Positions 25,271-34,936 of a stretch of 64,000 nucleotides of DNA are shown here, one piece after another. Origin of the DNA: Sporosarcina sp. BP05 (lineage in GTDB: Bacteria; Bacillota; Bacilli; Bacillales_A; Planococcaceae). Each line of letters opens with the position of its first letter. Position 1 is the stretch's first letter. The notes under the pieces are model-generated. The model was not told the origin of the DNA and made no database searches. It saw only the letters and a program-made list of their open reading frames with translations. A program made the translations under genes and the position numbers. Where the stretch lies: positions 1 through 64,000 of the forward strand of contig NZ_JACFTD010000007.1 in assembly GCF_014282005.1 (NCBI RefSeq), in the 5' to 3' direction.

Positions 25271-26395
25271 ATGAAATTTAAACTTATCGGCGGATTAATA
25301 GGACTACTGCTTCTACTTGCGGGTTGTTCGACATCGAACGCAACGTTAAAAAGCGTTACAGATACTTCACCTAATTCAGCTGGAGCGACTTCCAAGTATC
25401 CTGAAAACCCAAATTTACAAGTGACATATGATCCCGATAAATTAGAGGAAATTTGGCTTGCAGGCGGTTGCTTTTGGGGAGTTGAAGCCTATATGGCTCG
25501 GGTGTATGGTGTAGCTGATGTTACTTCTGGTTACGCAAACGGCCATACAGAAGACCCTACCTATGAAAAGGTAATTAAGGGAGACACGGGATACGCTGAA
25601 ACAGTCCATGTACGTTACGACCCGGAGCGCGTTGATTTGGAAAAACTGTTAACACACTATTTCCAAGTGATTGACCCGACTGTCTTAAATCGACAAGGAA
25701 ATGATCGCGGAGAACAATACCGTACGGGCGTTTATTATAAAAAATCCTCAGATAAAGGTATAATTGATCAAGTAGTCTCAAAGGAACAGAAAAAATATGA
25801 TGACCCCATTGTGACTGAAGTTGAATCATTACTATCCTACACACTTGCAGAGGATTATCATCAAGATTATCTGGAGAAAAATCCAGACGGTTATTGCCAT
25901 ATCGAATTTGATTCGCTTGAAGATCAGGAAATACCTAGCCTCATTGATCCCGCGTTATACCCTAAACCGAGCGATAAGGAACTTAAAGAAAAATTGACTG
26001 ACATTCAGTATAAAGTGACCCAAGGTAATGGAACTGAAATGGCTTTTTCTAATGATTTTTGGGACAATTATGAACCTGGTCTATATGTTGATATTGCAAC
26101 TGGTGAACCTCTTTTTTCATCATCAGACAAATATGATTCTGGCTGTGGCTGGCCAAGTTTTACAAAACCAATTGACCCGGATGTAGTCGTTGAACTTGAA
26201 GATAAAAGCTTTAATATGATTAGAATTGAGGTAAGAAGTCGCTCAGGAAATAGCCATTTAGGGCATGTTTTTGACGATGGACCAAAAGACAAAGGCGGAT
26301 TACGCTATTGCATTAACAGTGCTGCGATAGCTTTCATTCCACAAGCAGAAATGGAAGCAGCTGGTTACGGCTATCTTAAAAACAGTACAAAATAA
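25271..26395 (+). CDS. msrAB: Lipoprotein MsrA-MsrB fusion, methionine sulfoxide reductase
   Basis: A 374-residue fusion with an N-terminal lipoprotein signal (LLLAGC, Cys at about 19). The MsrA domain (about 55-210) has the GGCFWG catalytic Cys near residue 67 and a distal Cys in DGYCHIEF. The MsrB domain (about 225-370) has [18 protein letters not shown] and the catalytic RYCINS Cys near residue 347. MsrA reduces the S- and MsrB the R-epimer of methionine sulfoxide. The lipobox predicts action at the outer membrane face, fed by the TlpA-like and CcdA proteins encoded just upstream. A hairpin terminator follows immediately. Confidence 0.95.
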   Translation: MKFKLIGGLIGLLLLLAGCSTSNATLKSVTDTSPNSAGATSKYPENPNLQVTYDPDKLEEIWLAGGCFWGVEAYMARVYGVADVTSGYANGHTEDPTYEKVIKGDTGYAETVHVRYDPERVDLEKLLTHYFQVIDPTVLNRQGNDRGEQYRTGVYYKKSSDKGIIDQVVSKEQKKYDDPIVTEVESLLSYTLAEDYHQDYLEKNPDGYCHIEFDSLEDQEIPSLIDPALYPKPSDKELKEKLTDIQYKVTQGNGTEMAFSNDFWDNYEPGLYVDIATGEPLFSSSDKYDSGCGWPSFTKPIDPDVVVELEDKSFNMIRIEVRSRSGNSHLGHVFDDGPKDKGGLRYCINSAAIAFIPQAEMEAAGYGYLKNSTK

Positions 26396-26416
26396 GGGGG
26401 TTCTTGCCCCCTTTTT
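26394..26416 (+). terminator. Terminator or attenuator between msrAB and the response-regulator gene
   Basis: GGGGG-TTCTTG-CCCCC stem-loop followed by TTTTT, starting at the msrAB stop codon and ending about 17 bases before the AGAAAGGAG ribosome binding site of the next gene. It should reduce read-through from the repair genes into the two-component genes. Confidence 0.75.
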
Positions 26417-26443
26417 AGTCATTTAGATAGAAAGGAGAAAGCC

Positions 26444-27211
26444 ATGTACACATTACTAGTAGTCGATGATGAACCTATCATTATTAAAGGTATTCGCTCC
26501 TTTGTCGATTTTGAAGCACTTTCGATTACAGCTGTCTACGAAGCATCCAATGGTGAAATGGCGCTTGAAAGCTTTAAGGAGCATCTACCTGATCTTGTTT
26601 TAGCTGATATTAATATGCCTAAAATGAATGGTCTTGATTTTGCCATTGCTGCAAAAGCCATTAAACCAGATGTGAAAATTGCACTCGTAACTGGCTATGA
26701 TTATTTTGACTATGCATTAACGGCTTTAAAGAATGGCATTGACGACTATGTATTAAAACCCGTATCCAGAAAAGACATTCAAGAAACTTTAAAAAAGCTC
26801 ATTGAAAAGCTTAACAATGACCAAAGTAATTTAGAGGTTTCGCGACTAGTAAAGGATATTATCAGCAACTCGATTTCTTCTGAAGATACGGGCTACAAAT
26901 CTAAAATCCAAAATGAAATAGCTCTAAACATCTCAAATAACGAGTTCTCTTTAACCTATTTGGCGAAACAAATGTCTCTTAGCACATCCTACCTAAGCAC
27001 GCTATTTAAGTCGCTTTATGGCACTACATTCCAAGATCATATGCTTTCCATTCGACTGGATCGCGCTAAAATTTTGTTGCTTAGTACAGAGATGAAAGTA
27101 TATGAAATTGCTGCTGCAGTAGGCTTTGACGATCCTAACTATTTCAGTGCAACCTTCAAAAGGAGATTTCATTTTTCTCCAAATCAGTTTAAGGAAAAGG
27201 CAAAAGAATGA
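26444..27211 (+). CDS. Response regulator, AraC-type (YesN-like)
   Basis: A 255-residue two-component regulator. The receiver domain (1-120) has acidic residues in VVDDEP, phospho-acceptor Asp55 in LVLADINMPKMNG and Lys in YVLKPV. The AraC-type DNA-binding domain (about 150-255) reads LTYLAKQMSLSTSYLSTLFK, then YEIAAAVGFDDPNYFSATFK. It overlaps the histidine-kinase gene by four bases (ATGA). Lying directly downstream of ccdA-tlpA-msrAB, it is likely to control that operon; this is inferred from position. Confidence 0.92.
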   Translation: MYTLLVVDDEPIIIKGIRSFVDFEALSITAVYEASNGEMALESFKEHLPDLVLADINMPKMNGLDFAIAAKAIKPDVKIALVTGYDYFDYALTALKNGIDDYVLKPVSRKDIQETLKKLIEKLNNDQSNLEVSRLVKDIISNSISSEDTGYKSKIQNEIALNISNNEFSLTYLAKQMSLSTSYLSTLFKSLYGTTFQDHMLSIRLDRAKILLLSTEMKVYEIAAAVGFDDPNYFSATFKRRFHFSPNQFKEKAKE

Positions 27212-28944
27212 AGCGATTTACATCTAAAATGATGAAAAAACTTCGCGTGCAAATTGCCCTCCATTATTTAATGGCGAGTGCACTCACCCTCTTACTGATG
27301 GGATTCATCCTCTATGCGAGTATTTCATCAGTTGTATTAAAAGAGGCTGTAACTACAACCGAGAACGCTGTTGATAAAAGTGGGATGTATATTGACTTAT
27401 ATATTGATCGTTTAAAAGCTGTTTCAAGCTTACTCTCTGAAAATCCACAACTTGTTAGCTATTTATCCAACACAAAGCGTGATCCTTTAGCAAAGAAAGA
27501 TATATACACGAGTATTGACACAACAATTGCTTCAGATTCCTTCATTAAATCGGTCATTATTGTCAGTAAGGATGGACAAATCCTTTCGAATGAACGTAAC
27601 TTAAACATGAGCATGTCCAGTGATATGATGAAGGAACAATGGTATACCTCCGCAATCCATAGTGGAAGCATGCCTGTACTCACGTCTGCGAGAATGCAGA
27701 AGTTTTCTATGGACAAAGACAGTTGGGTAATCTCCATCAGCCGCGAGATTAAGAACACACAAGGCGAAAATATTGGTGTGTTGCTGATTGATATCGAATA
27801 TAAGGTAATTGACGATTACTTAGCAAATTTGGATTTAGGTAAAACCGGTTTCTCTTTTATTATCAATGACAATTCCGAGGTCGTTTACCATAAGGACCCT
27901 GTTTACTTTAGAGACGTGGCGAAACAAAACACACTTCGAAATATTGTTGCAAATAAAGACAGTTATGACACGAAACAAAATACACTTACACATACCTATC
28001 CTCTCAAAAATGCGGATTGGCTCCTTGTCGGTGTGTCTTCTCAAGATGGTCTACTCGCTATAAAAAAACAACTTCTAGAAATCTTTTTATTGGTAGGAAT
28101 CGTCCTTCAAATCATCGCAGCTATAAGTGTTGGCTTATTTGCTGGGAGAATAACTGCACCTTTTCAAAAATTAGAAAAAGCGATGCAAGAAATTGAGAAT
28201 GGTTTATCAGAAGTGCCAATTGACGACAAAGGTTGTTATGAAGCACAAAGTTTAGCAAGACATTTCAATCTTATGATTCAAAAAATTGAAAAGCTCATGC
28301 AGGAAATTACGGAGAAAGAAAAGCATCTTAGATCTTCTGAAATTAATGTACTACATAGCCAAATCAATCCGCACTTTTTATACAATACGCTCGATACAAT
28401 TGTATGGATGGCTGAGTTTAATAATAGTGAAAAGGTCATTGAAATCACGAAGGCACTTGCACAATTTTTCCGTTTGTCGCTTAGTGGTGGCAAGGAACTA
28501 ACGACTGTAGAAAATGAACTCGATCATGTACGCCAATACCTCTTTATACAACAAGAGCGCTATGGGGATCAGATGGCCTATGATATTGTCTGTGATGATG
28601 CATTAATGCAGATGCAAATGCCGAAGATTTTAGTACAACCCATCGTTGAAAATGCTTTGTATCATGGCATCCGTGGTATGGCCCATCAAGGTCATATTGA
28701 GATTCGGGCCGAAGAGAGCGCTAGTGATATTCTCCTAATTGTAAAAGACAACGGAGAAGGCTTTGATTTGACGCAAATTGACCAGAATGTTTCAAACAAT
28801 GTCGCTAAACTTGGCGGAGTCGGTATTAAAAATGTTGATGAGCGCATCAAGCTTTACTATGGAGAAGCGTATGGAATAACAATCGATTCAATTGTCGGAA
28901 GTGGGACGACTGTAACAATTAAAATCCCCCAGAATAGAGTTTAA
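27208..28944 (+). CDS. Sensor histidine kinase, LytS/YesM type
   Basis: A 578-residue membrane kinase. A first membrane segment (about 15-40) and a second (about 290-312) flank an extracytoplasmic Cache-like sensor domain of about 250 residues. HAMP (about 312-365) follows. The His_kinase domain has the phospho-acceptor in LHSQINPHFLYNTLD (His near 383), and the ATPase domain has QPIVENALYHGI and DNGEGF. It forms a pair with the preceding AraC-type regulator. The signal is unknown; next to envelope Msr genes, oxidative damage outside the membrane is a reasonable guess. Confidence 0.92.
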   Translation: MKRFTSKMMKKLRVQIALHYLMASALTLLLMGFILYASISSVVLKEAVTTTENAVDKSGMYIDLYIDRLKAVSSLLSENPQLVSYLSNTKRDPLAKKDIYTSIDTTIASDSFIKSVIIVSKDGQILSNERNLNMSMSSDMMKEQWYTSAIHSGSMPVLTSARMQKFSMDKDSWVISISREIKNTQGENIGVLLIDIEYKVIDDYLANLDLGKTGFSFIINDNSEVVYHKDPVYFRDVAKQNTLRNIVANKDSYDTKQNTLTHTYPLKNADWLLVGVSSQDGLLAIKKQLLEIFLLVGIVLQIIAAISVGLFAGRITAPFQKLEKAMQEIENGLSEVPIDDKGCYEAQSLARHFNLMIQKIEKLMQEITEKEKHLRSSEINVLHSQINPHFLYNTLDTIVWMAEFNNSEKVIEITKALAQFFRLSLSGGKELTTVENELDHVRQYLFIQQERYGDQMAYDIVCDDALMQMQMPKILVQPIVENALYHGIRGMAHQGHIEIRAEESASDILLIVKDNGEGFDLTQIDQNVSNNVAKLGGVGIKNVDERIKLYYGEAYGITIDSIVGSGTTVTIKIPQNRV

Positions 28945-28987
28945 AATACACCGCCTACAGATTAACTATCTGTGGGCGGTGTATTTT
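28943..28987. terminator. Bidirectional terminator, copy 1 of a duplicated hairpin
   Basis: AAAATACACCGCC-TACAGA and TCTGTGGGCGGTGTATTTT arms around TTAACTA, directly at the kinase stop codon. Almost the same hairpin stands at 30176-30218. Confidence 0.88.
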
Positions 28988-29137
28988 CTCTTCTATATAC
29001 GGTGATTGCAATCTTTTGGCTTGCCATCAACTTCGCGACCGTATGCCGTACTTTTTTTCGATATCTAACATTTGAAAGTCCTTTTCTTGAAGTTCAGCTC
29101 TTAATGTTCCCTTCAACTTATGCGCATTTTTTGTCTT

Positions 29138-30085
29138 TCATTTTGTTAACCTCAAGCTTGCGATTTCTTCTTCGCTCAGTGGAAGAAGTCCCATAATCTC
29201 TTCATTGCTATATCCCTTTGTAATCATCGAACGTGCAAGAGCTCTTCTTTCTTCAGTAATTCCTTCTTTAATCCCTTCCGCCCTATCCATTGCCATCAGC
29301 TCCGCAACTGTAGGCGGTACGTTATTTTTTTCGAAATGTAACATTTGAAAGTCCTCCTCTTGAAGTTCAACTCTTAATGATTCCTTTAGCTGCTCAGGTA
29401 ATCGCAATAAATAATCGATGAAGTAAAACAATGCAGATATGGATGGACGCTGAATGTTTTCATCGTGCAACAACTCACGCAACAACTTCACCTTGAAAAC
29501 GAACCGTGCATCCGCATCAAGCTTTGTTTTATTCAAATAAATTGCAGCTAGGACTGCCTTACTGAACAAATTTGGCGATTGTTCCAACTCACTTACATTT
29601 TGCTCCATCAACGTGTATTGATTGAATACATAACTTAATTACGTACCGAAATAAGCATACTCGAAAGCGTTGGGAATTATCCGCTCATCCGCACCTGTTT
29701 GTATCGCCATTGCAACGATTTCTTGGTCATAGCGGTCGTAGATCCGGTAGAAATATTGAAACATTCTTTTTGGGAAATCTAGGTCAGCGTCACCTTGCAC
29801 TTCGATATGAATCAAAATCCATTTCTCTTGCCCGTCTTTCAAATGTACTTTGACAATCTGATCGGCAATTTTCCGACCTTTCTTTTTTTCAATAATTACT
29901 TTGAATAACTCTTGTTGCAAAAAATCCGGCGGCTTAGTGAAGTCGATTTTCTCATACAGGTCCGGTAGAAAAAACAATAGAAAATCCTCAAACAGATCCG
30001 CTATGACCTTCTTCCACAGACCATCCTGATCCACATTACTTACCTTGTAGGCACTTGTTTTTTCAAGAATCAGTGCGTTTACCAT
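29138..30085 (-). pseudogene. Rpn-type PD-(D/E)XK nuclease gene with one nonsense codon
   Basis: Two open halves lie in the same frame, divided only by a TAA at 29639-29641. The first half has DGLWKKVIADLFEDFLLFFL and ILIHIEVQGDADLDFPKRMF (PD-(D/E)XK core). The second continues from YVFNQYTLMEQNVSELEQ to EEIMGLLPLSEEEIASL. The stop falls within AYFGT-stop-LSYVFN, where Glu is usual, so one G-to-T change (GAA to TAA) would explain it. Start chosen at 30085, eight bases after GGAGTG. Rpn proteins are recombination-promoting nucleases that spread like mobile genes. It lies between two copies of one terminator hairpin. Confidence 0.82.
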
Positions 30086-30175
30086 AATTATATCACACTC
30101 CAAATTCTAAGTTACCACTATAATCAGATTAATTATAACACATAAGAACATACATTCCAATTTGTATAGAAACAA

Positions 30176-30218
30176 AAACACACCGCCTACAGATAAACTA
30201 TCTGTAGGCGGTGTGTTT
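30176..30218. terminator. Bidirectional terminator, copy 2 of a duplicated hairpin
   Basis: AAACACACCGCCTACAGATA and the matching TATCTGTAGGCGGTGTGTTT. It differs from copy 1 at a handful of positions, and both are followed by TCTCTTCTA-like sequence. It ends metH transcription on the minus strand. Confidence 0.88.
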
Positions 30219-30239
30219 CTCTCTTCTACCATGTTCAGC

Positions 30240-33200
30240 TTAATTCACAACAAAATACCTCGCATCCGGATGAGCAAATACCATCGCAGACACGGATGCT
30301 TCTGGTTCCATCATGAATTCTTCTGTTAACTCAACGCCAATATCTTCTGGGTTTATCAAACCAAAAAGCTTGGCTTGATCATCTAGATTTGGACATGCTG
30401 GGTAACCAAAGGAGAAGCGTTGCCCTTGGTATTTGGCAGCGAAAGCATCTTTCATTGTAAAGTCTGTTGCGTCTGGGAAGCCCCACTGATCTCGAATTTC
30501 TTGGTGAATTCGTTCCGCAAAACCTTCCGCTAGTTCAAGGGCAGTTGCTTGGAATGCATGGCTTTCTAAAAACTTGCCTTGTTCCTTTAATCTGTTCGCT
30601 TCGGCACGCACGCCGTGACCTGTCGTTACTTGCATAAACGCAACATAGTCCATTTCTCCACTTTCCACTGATTTCAAGAAATCAGCTAGGCACAAGAAAG
30701 GTGTGACAGATTGACGTGGGAATGTGAAACGTTCGATTTCTGTTTTAGCGTCTTTCGGATCATAGATAATTACATCATCGCCATCTGCTTGCGCAGGGAA
30801 AAATTGATACAACCCTCGTGGTTTTAATAGATCCGATCGTAAGAACCCAGTGACGAGTTCATGGAGCCCAGTTGCACGTTCATCTCCTCTTTCGATTAGC
30901 TTATCGCTATATCCCCTTAAACCTAAGTGATGGCCAATCAATGTGCGCATATTGACATAAGGATGAAGGTGGGCAACGGAATAATCTCTCATCACATGTC
31001 GTCGAAGATCTTTCGGAATGTAGACGGCAACATCTTCACGGACCGTTTTCACTGGCTTCTCTAATACAGCAACCGCAGTTTTGGAAGCACGAACCGCCTC
31101 TGCTAGTACACGTTTCTCCTGTTGGATAACTAAGTCGTCCAATAAAACCACTTTATCTTCCTTATCCTGCAAACGATTGGCTAGATCGAGCCCTTGCATG
31201 GCATCTTTTGCATATAACACCGGACCGTCGTATTCAGCAGATATTTTTGTTTCTGTGAAACGACGAGACAGAGCTGCTCCCCCTACAAGGATTGGTACAT
31301 CAATACCCGCCTCTTTAAAATCTTGTGCAGTAATCACCATTTGATGCGCAGATTTAACGAGAAGGCCAGACAAACCAATGATATCCGGCTTTTCTTGACG
31401 AATGACTTCTATCAGCTTAGCGGGTGTAACTTTAATGCCAACATCGATTACTTTATAGCCATTATTACTTAAAATAATCTCAACCAGATTTTTCCCAATA
31501 TCATGCACATCACCCTTGACTGTTGCCAACACGATTTTCCCCTTACCGGAATCGTCTTCTTTTTTCTCCATGAAATCTTCTAGGTAGCCAACAGATGCTT
31601 TCATAACACCTGCACTTTGCAGTACTTCGGCAACAATGAGTTTATTCTCATTGAACAAGCGCCCTACCTCAGCCATCCCTTTCATCAGCGGCCCGTTGAT
31701 AATATCAAGCGGCGTATCATACATCTGAAGTGCAGCTTCCAAATCAGGGAGTAGCCCTTCTTTTGTTCCTTCAATAATGTAATAAGCAAGACGTTCAGGA
31801 ACTGTTTTTGGAATATCATCTTCTGTTTTCTCTTTTTTCTTACCGCGATAAAAATCAGTGAAATCAGCAAGTGTTTTGTCCGTTGTGGTAAATAAAAGCT
31901 CGTCCGCCATTTTAATTTCCTGCTCCGGAATAGACGCAAAACGCTCCAGTTTCTCTGTGTTCACAATCGCAAAATCAAGCCCTGCTTGCGTACAATGGTA
32001 TAAATAAACGGCATTCAGCACTTCACGTCCAACTGGCGGAAGTCCAAATGACACATTACTTACACCTAACGTCGTTAGACAGCGCGGCATCTTTTCTTTT
32101 ATTAAACGAATGCCTTCAATCGTTTCTACTGCTGCACCAATGTATTGTTGATCCCCTGTTCCGACTGGGAATACGAGCGGATCGAAAATAATATCTTCCG
32201 GCGCAAGGCCCCATTTGTTGACAAGCAAGTCATATGAACGCTCCGCGATTTCAAGTTTTCGTTCACGCGTAACGCCCATTCCAATTTCATCAATCGTCCC
32301 TACGACGACAGCGGCACCATACTTTTTCACAAGTGGCATCACTGCGTCAAATCGTTCTTCTCCGTCTTCTAGGTTGATGGAGTTAATGATTGTTTTACCT
32401 TGTGAATACTTTAACGCTTCTTCAATCACTTTTTCATCCGTCGAGTCAATGACAAGTGGTACTTTAACTTTTTTCACGACTTCTTTCATGAATTCGGACA
32501 TGTCCTCTAACTCATCACGGTCTGGGTTCGCAAGACAAATATCAATAACGTGCGCGCCGCCTTTTACTTGAGCACGTGCAATTTCAGATGCTTCTTCAAA
32601 CTTGCCTTCTATAATTAGTCGTTTAAATTTCCGAGATCCTATTACATTCGTGCGTTCGCCAATTAATAAAGGACGCATTGATTCATCATATTGAAGGGGC
32701 TCAATCCCAGATAAAACATGACCACGACTTGATTCCGCCGGCTTACGTGGCGCCAAATCTTTCACCGCTTCTCGTAGTGCTTTAATATGTGCCGGAGTCG
32801 TTCCGCAACATCCACCCACCACATTTAACCACCCTTTTTCCGCAAAACCCATTAACTTTTTAGAAAGTGATTCGGGCGATTCATGGTAATGCCCTTCTTC
32901 ATCTGGTAATCCAGCGTTCGGATAACAACTAACATAGCCATCCGATATCTCTGACAGCGAGCGGATATGATCCCTCATAAATTCTGGTCCAGTTGCACAG
33001 TTTAAGCCTACAGAAAGTGGTTTAATATGCTCAATGGAAATATAGAAGGCTTCAATACTTTGTCCAGCTAGCGTCGTCCCCATCGGTTCAATTGTTCCTG
33101 AAATCATAATAGGAAGTTCTATCCCCGTTTCTTCAAACGCTTTTTTAATGCCAATTGTAGCAGCCTTGACGTTCAGCATATCTTGGCTAGTTTCTAGTAA

Positions 33201-33677
33201 AATTAAGTCACTTCCGCCTTCAACTAATGCTTTTGCTTGTATGTAAAAGTCCTGTGTCAATTCGTCAAACGTAATTCCCCCTGTGACAGATAGCGTTTTC
33301 GTCGTTGGCCCAATTGCACCTGCTACAAAACGTGGCCATTCATCTGTAGAGAATTCAGCACTGCATTTCTTCGCAAATTGTGCTGCGCGGAAGTTAATGT
33401 CATGTGCTTGGTCTCCAAGATCATAATCATTCAACACAACTGGCGTTCCACCGAACGTATTCGTACAAATGATATCGGCACCCGCTTCTAAATAACCACG
33501 ATGAATCGTTTCAATAACCTCTGGATTAACGATATTTAAATATTCATTACAGCCATCATATTCTTCCCCACCGAAATCTTCCGGAGATAGATTCGCGTTT
33601 TGAATCATCGTTCCCATTGCTCCATCAATGATAAGAATTCTTTTTTGAAGTTCCTCTTTAATTAGATGAGTCGACAT
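30240..33677 (-). CDS. metH: Cobalamin-dependent methionine synthase
   Basis: A 1145-residue MetH that moves a methyl group from methyltetrahydrofolate to homocysteine through methylcobalamin. The modules are in standard order. The homocysteine-binding domain (about 1-320) has zinc ligands in GLNCATG and GGCCGTTP. The pterin-binding domain spans about 340-610. The cobalamin domain (about 650-880) has the lower-ligand motif GDVHDIGKN near residue 725. The SAM-binding reactivation domain (about 890-1145) contains GYPACPNLDDQ. Length is near that of other single-chain MetH. The start has no classical ribosome binding site, only a GA dinucleotide run. A SAM-I riboswitch lies about 160 bases upstream. 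Confidence 0.96.
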   Translation of the reverse strand: MSTHLIKEELQKRILIIDGAMGTMIQNANLSPEDFGGEEYDGCNEYLNIVNPEVIETIHRGYLEAGADIICTNTFGGTPVVLNDYDLGDQAHDINFRAAQFAKKCSAEFSTDEWPRFVAGAIGPTTKTLSVTGGITFDELTQDFYIQAKALVEGGSDLILLETSQDMLNVKAATIGIKKAFEETGIELPIMISGTIEPMGTTLAGQSIEAFYISIEHIKPLSVGLNCATGPEFMRDHIRSLSEISDGYVSCYPNAGLPDEEGHYHESPESLSKKLMGFAEKGWLNVVGGCCGTTPAHIKALREAVKDLAPRKPAESSRGHVLSGIEPLQYDESMRPLLIGERTNVIGSRKFKRLIIEGKFEEASEIARAQVKGGAHVIDICLANPDRDELEDMSEFMKEVVKKVKVPLVIDSTDEKVIEEALKYSQGKTIINSINLEDGEERFDAVMPLVKKYGAAVVVGTIDEIGMGVTRERKLEIAERSYDLLVNKWGLAPEDIIFDPLVFPVGTGDQQYIGAAVETIEGIRLIKEKMPRCLTTLGVSNVSFGLPPVGREVLNAVYLYHCTQAGLDFAIVNTEKLERFASIPEQEIKMADELLFTTTDKTLADFTDFYRGKKKEKTEDDIPKTVPERLAYYIIEGTKEGLLPDLEAALQMYDTPLDIINGPLMKGMAEVGRLFNENKLIVAEVLQSAGVMKASVGYLEDFMEKKEDDSGKGKIVLATVKGDVHDIGKNLVEIILSNNGYKVIDVGIKVTPAKLIEVIRQEKPDIIGLSGLLVKSAHQMVITAQDFKEAGIDVPILVGGAALSRRFTETKISAEYDGPVLYAKDAMQGLDLANRLQDKEDKVVLLDDLVIQQEKRVLAEAVRASKTAVAVLEKPVKTVREDVAVYIPKDLRRHVMRDYSVAHLHPYVNMRTLIGHHLGLRGYSDKLIERGDERATGLHELVTGFLRSDLLKPRGLYQFFPAQADGDDVIIYDPKDAKTEIERFTFPRQSVTPFLCLADFLKSVESGEMDYVAFMQVTTGHGVRAEANRLKEQGKFLESHAFQATALELAEGFAERIHQEIRDQWGFPDATDFTMKDAFAAKYQGQRFSFGYPACPNLDDQAKLFGLINPEDIGVELTEEFMMEPEASVSAMVFAHPDARYFVVN

Positions 33678-33839
33678 AGCTGATCTCTCTCTCTCTGTAC
33701 GTTAATTTAGTTGTGATGGTGAATCAATTTCAGTAACATGCCATTTCGAATGAAAAACGTGATTATGTATTAGCTACTAAAAAACCTTTTGCAGCTTTAG
33801 TTCCCCTAGTAAACCTATTCTACTTATCCTGCTAAATCA

Positions 33840-33992
33840 CAAAAAAACCTTCTATGAAAAGAAGGCTTACGATATCTAATACGTTCCTTTTCATCTGTCA
33901 GGACATCGCTCGCCTGCTGGATTTAGCACCTGACCTCACGGCTGGTTGCTGAAGCGTCATAGGGCCAGTCCCTCAACTTCTCTTGATAAGAA
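33840..33992 (-). promoter_or_regulatory. SAM-I (S-box) riboswitch with terminator
   Basis: On the minus strand the sequence begins CTTATCAAGAGAAGTTGAGG and continues with GGACTGGCCC, CAGCAACC, CGTGAGGTCAGGTGCTAA and CCAGCAGGC, the conserved S-box blocks in order. It ends with a CCTTCT-TTTCAT-AGAAGG hairpin plus a T-run at 33840-33866. High S-adenosylmethionine should favour the terminator and switch metH off. Confidence 0.93.
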
Positions 33993-34149
33993 TTCACTAT
34001 TCAGTTTTAGTTAGTAAGTGTATCGTAACTTGATAGTCTGTTTCAGTCAAGCCTATTTTCGCAAGAAAGGGAATTTTCTCTATCTTACGCTAGACAGTTG
34101 ATTCAATCATCCTTACCATTTTTATAACCTCCTTTTGCTATTAAGCCAT

Positions 34150-34660
34150 GAATCAATAAAATGATTTTTCATTAAAATTGGTTTATCTTAAATCAGTGCG
34201 GGTATAGTTAGATTACAAGGCGGAACTACCGAAGGATGGACCTTAGTAGACGAGTAACCTACAGGCGATTCTGACGATGAACTGCACAGCCTTGGCGGAA
34301 AATTTGCTTTACTGGCGACAGGCACACTTTTTTAGAACCACGTTATCAGGTTCCAATCTTTATGTGCTAACCAAGCAGTAAACGTACCATTTTTTGTGGA
34401 AGTGCAACTTGAAGACTGACTTCAAAAAAGCGGATCGCGTACCAACCATCTTGCGACTGCATGGCCGGAATGGCTAATTGAGTCAGCCCTATCAAACTGC
34501 ATCGACGAGCGTTTCATTATTATTCGTCAGGAAGAACAGTTTGTGTGATTGAAATAACTATCAAATTTTCCGAGTGCACCCCCTTTTTTATCAGGGAATA
34601 AAAAAAGCATGATCCTCTTAGTTTGTAACCCGTTCAGTGGAGTGGTACAAAATTCAAATT
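34150..34660. other. Intergenic sequence, no supported gene
   Basis: About 500 bases upstream of the riboswitch. The plus frame ending at 34549 has protein-like stretches (VRLQGGTTEGWTLVDE, NHVIRFQSLCANQAVNVPFF) but three internal stops, and the opposite strand is equally open. It may be an old pseudogene; the evidence is insufficient. Confidence 0.3.
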
Positions 34661-34663
34661 AAA

Positions 34664-34713
34664 GCATTTTAAAGACCGCTAATTCGATTATGAATTAGCG
34701 GTCTTTAAAATGC
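34664..34713. repeat. Perfect 22-bp inverted repeat (orphan hairpin)
   Basis: Arms GCATTTTAAAGACCGCTAAT-TC and its exact complement, with a six-base loop (GATTAT). No gene ends within 200 bases on either side. Two further hairpins follow at 34787-34812 (CACCTTGCAAT/ATTGTAAGGTG) and 34820-34841 (AACCACT/AGTGGTT). Confidence 0.8.
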
Positions 34714-34936
34714 CTATACAACAATGTTTACATATAAATCACACTCGTTTTTACAATTGGATTGACAGAAGAAGCAATCACCTTGCAATAAATATTGTAA
34801 GGTGAATATAACGTGTTAAAACCACTGCTAATTTAGTGGTTAAATTGAAGGATAATGTAGAGAGAAAAGATGAGATTTATTCAACCCAAAAACTTAAAAA
34901 TGCAAATATGTAAAAAGGACCAAACTTGCCCTTTTG

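Noticed and set aside
34180..34560. Possible second riboswitch or protein gene upstream of the S-box
   Set aside because: No known riboswitch signature could be matched, and the coding reading has three stops with an equally open opposite strand.
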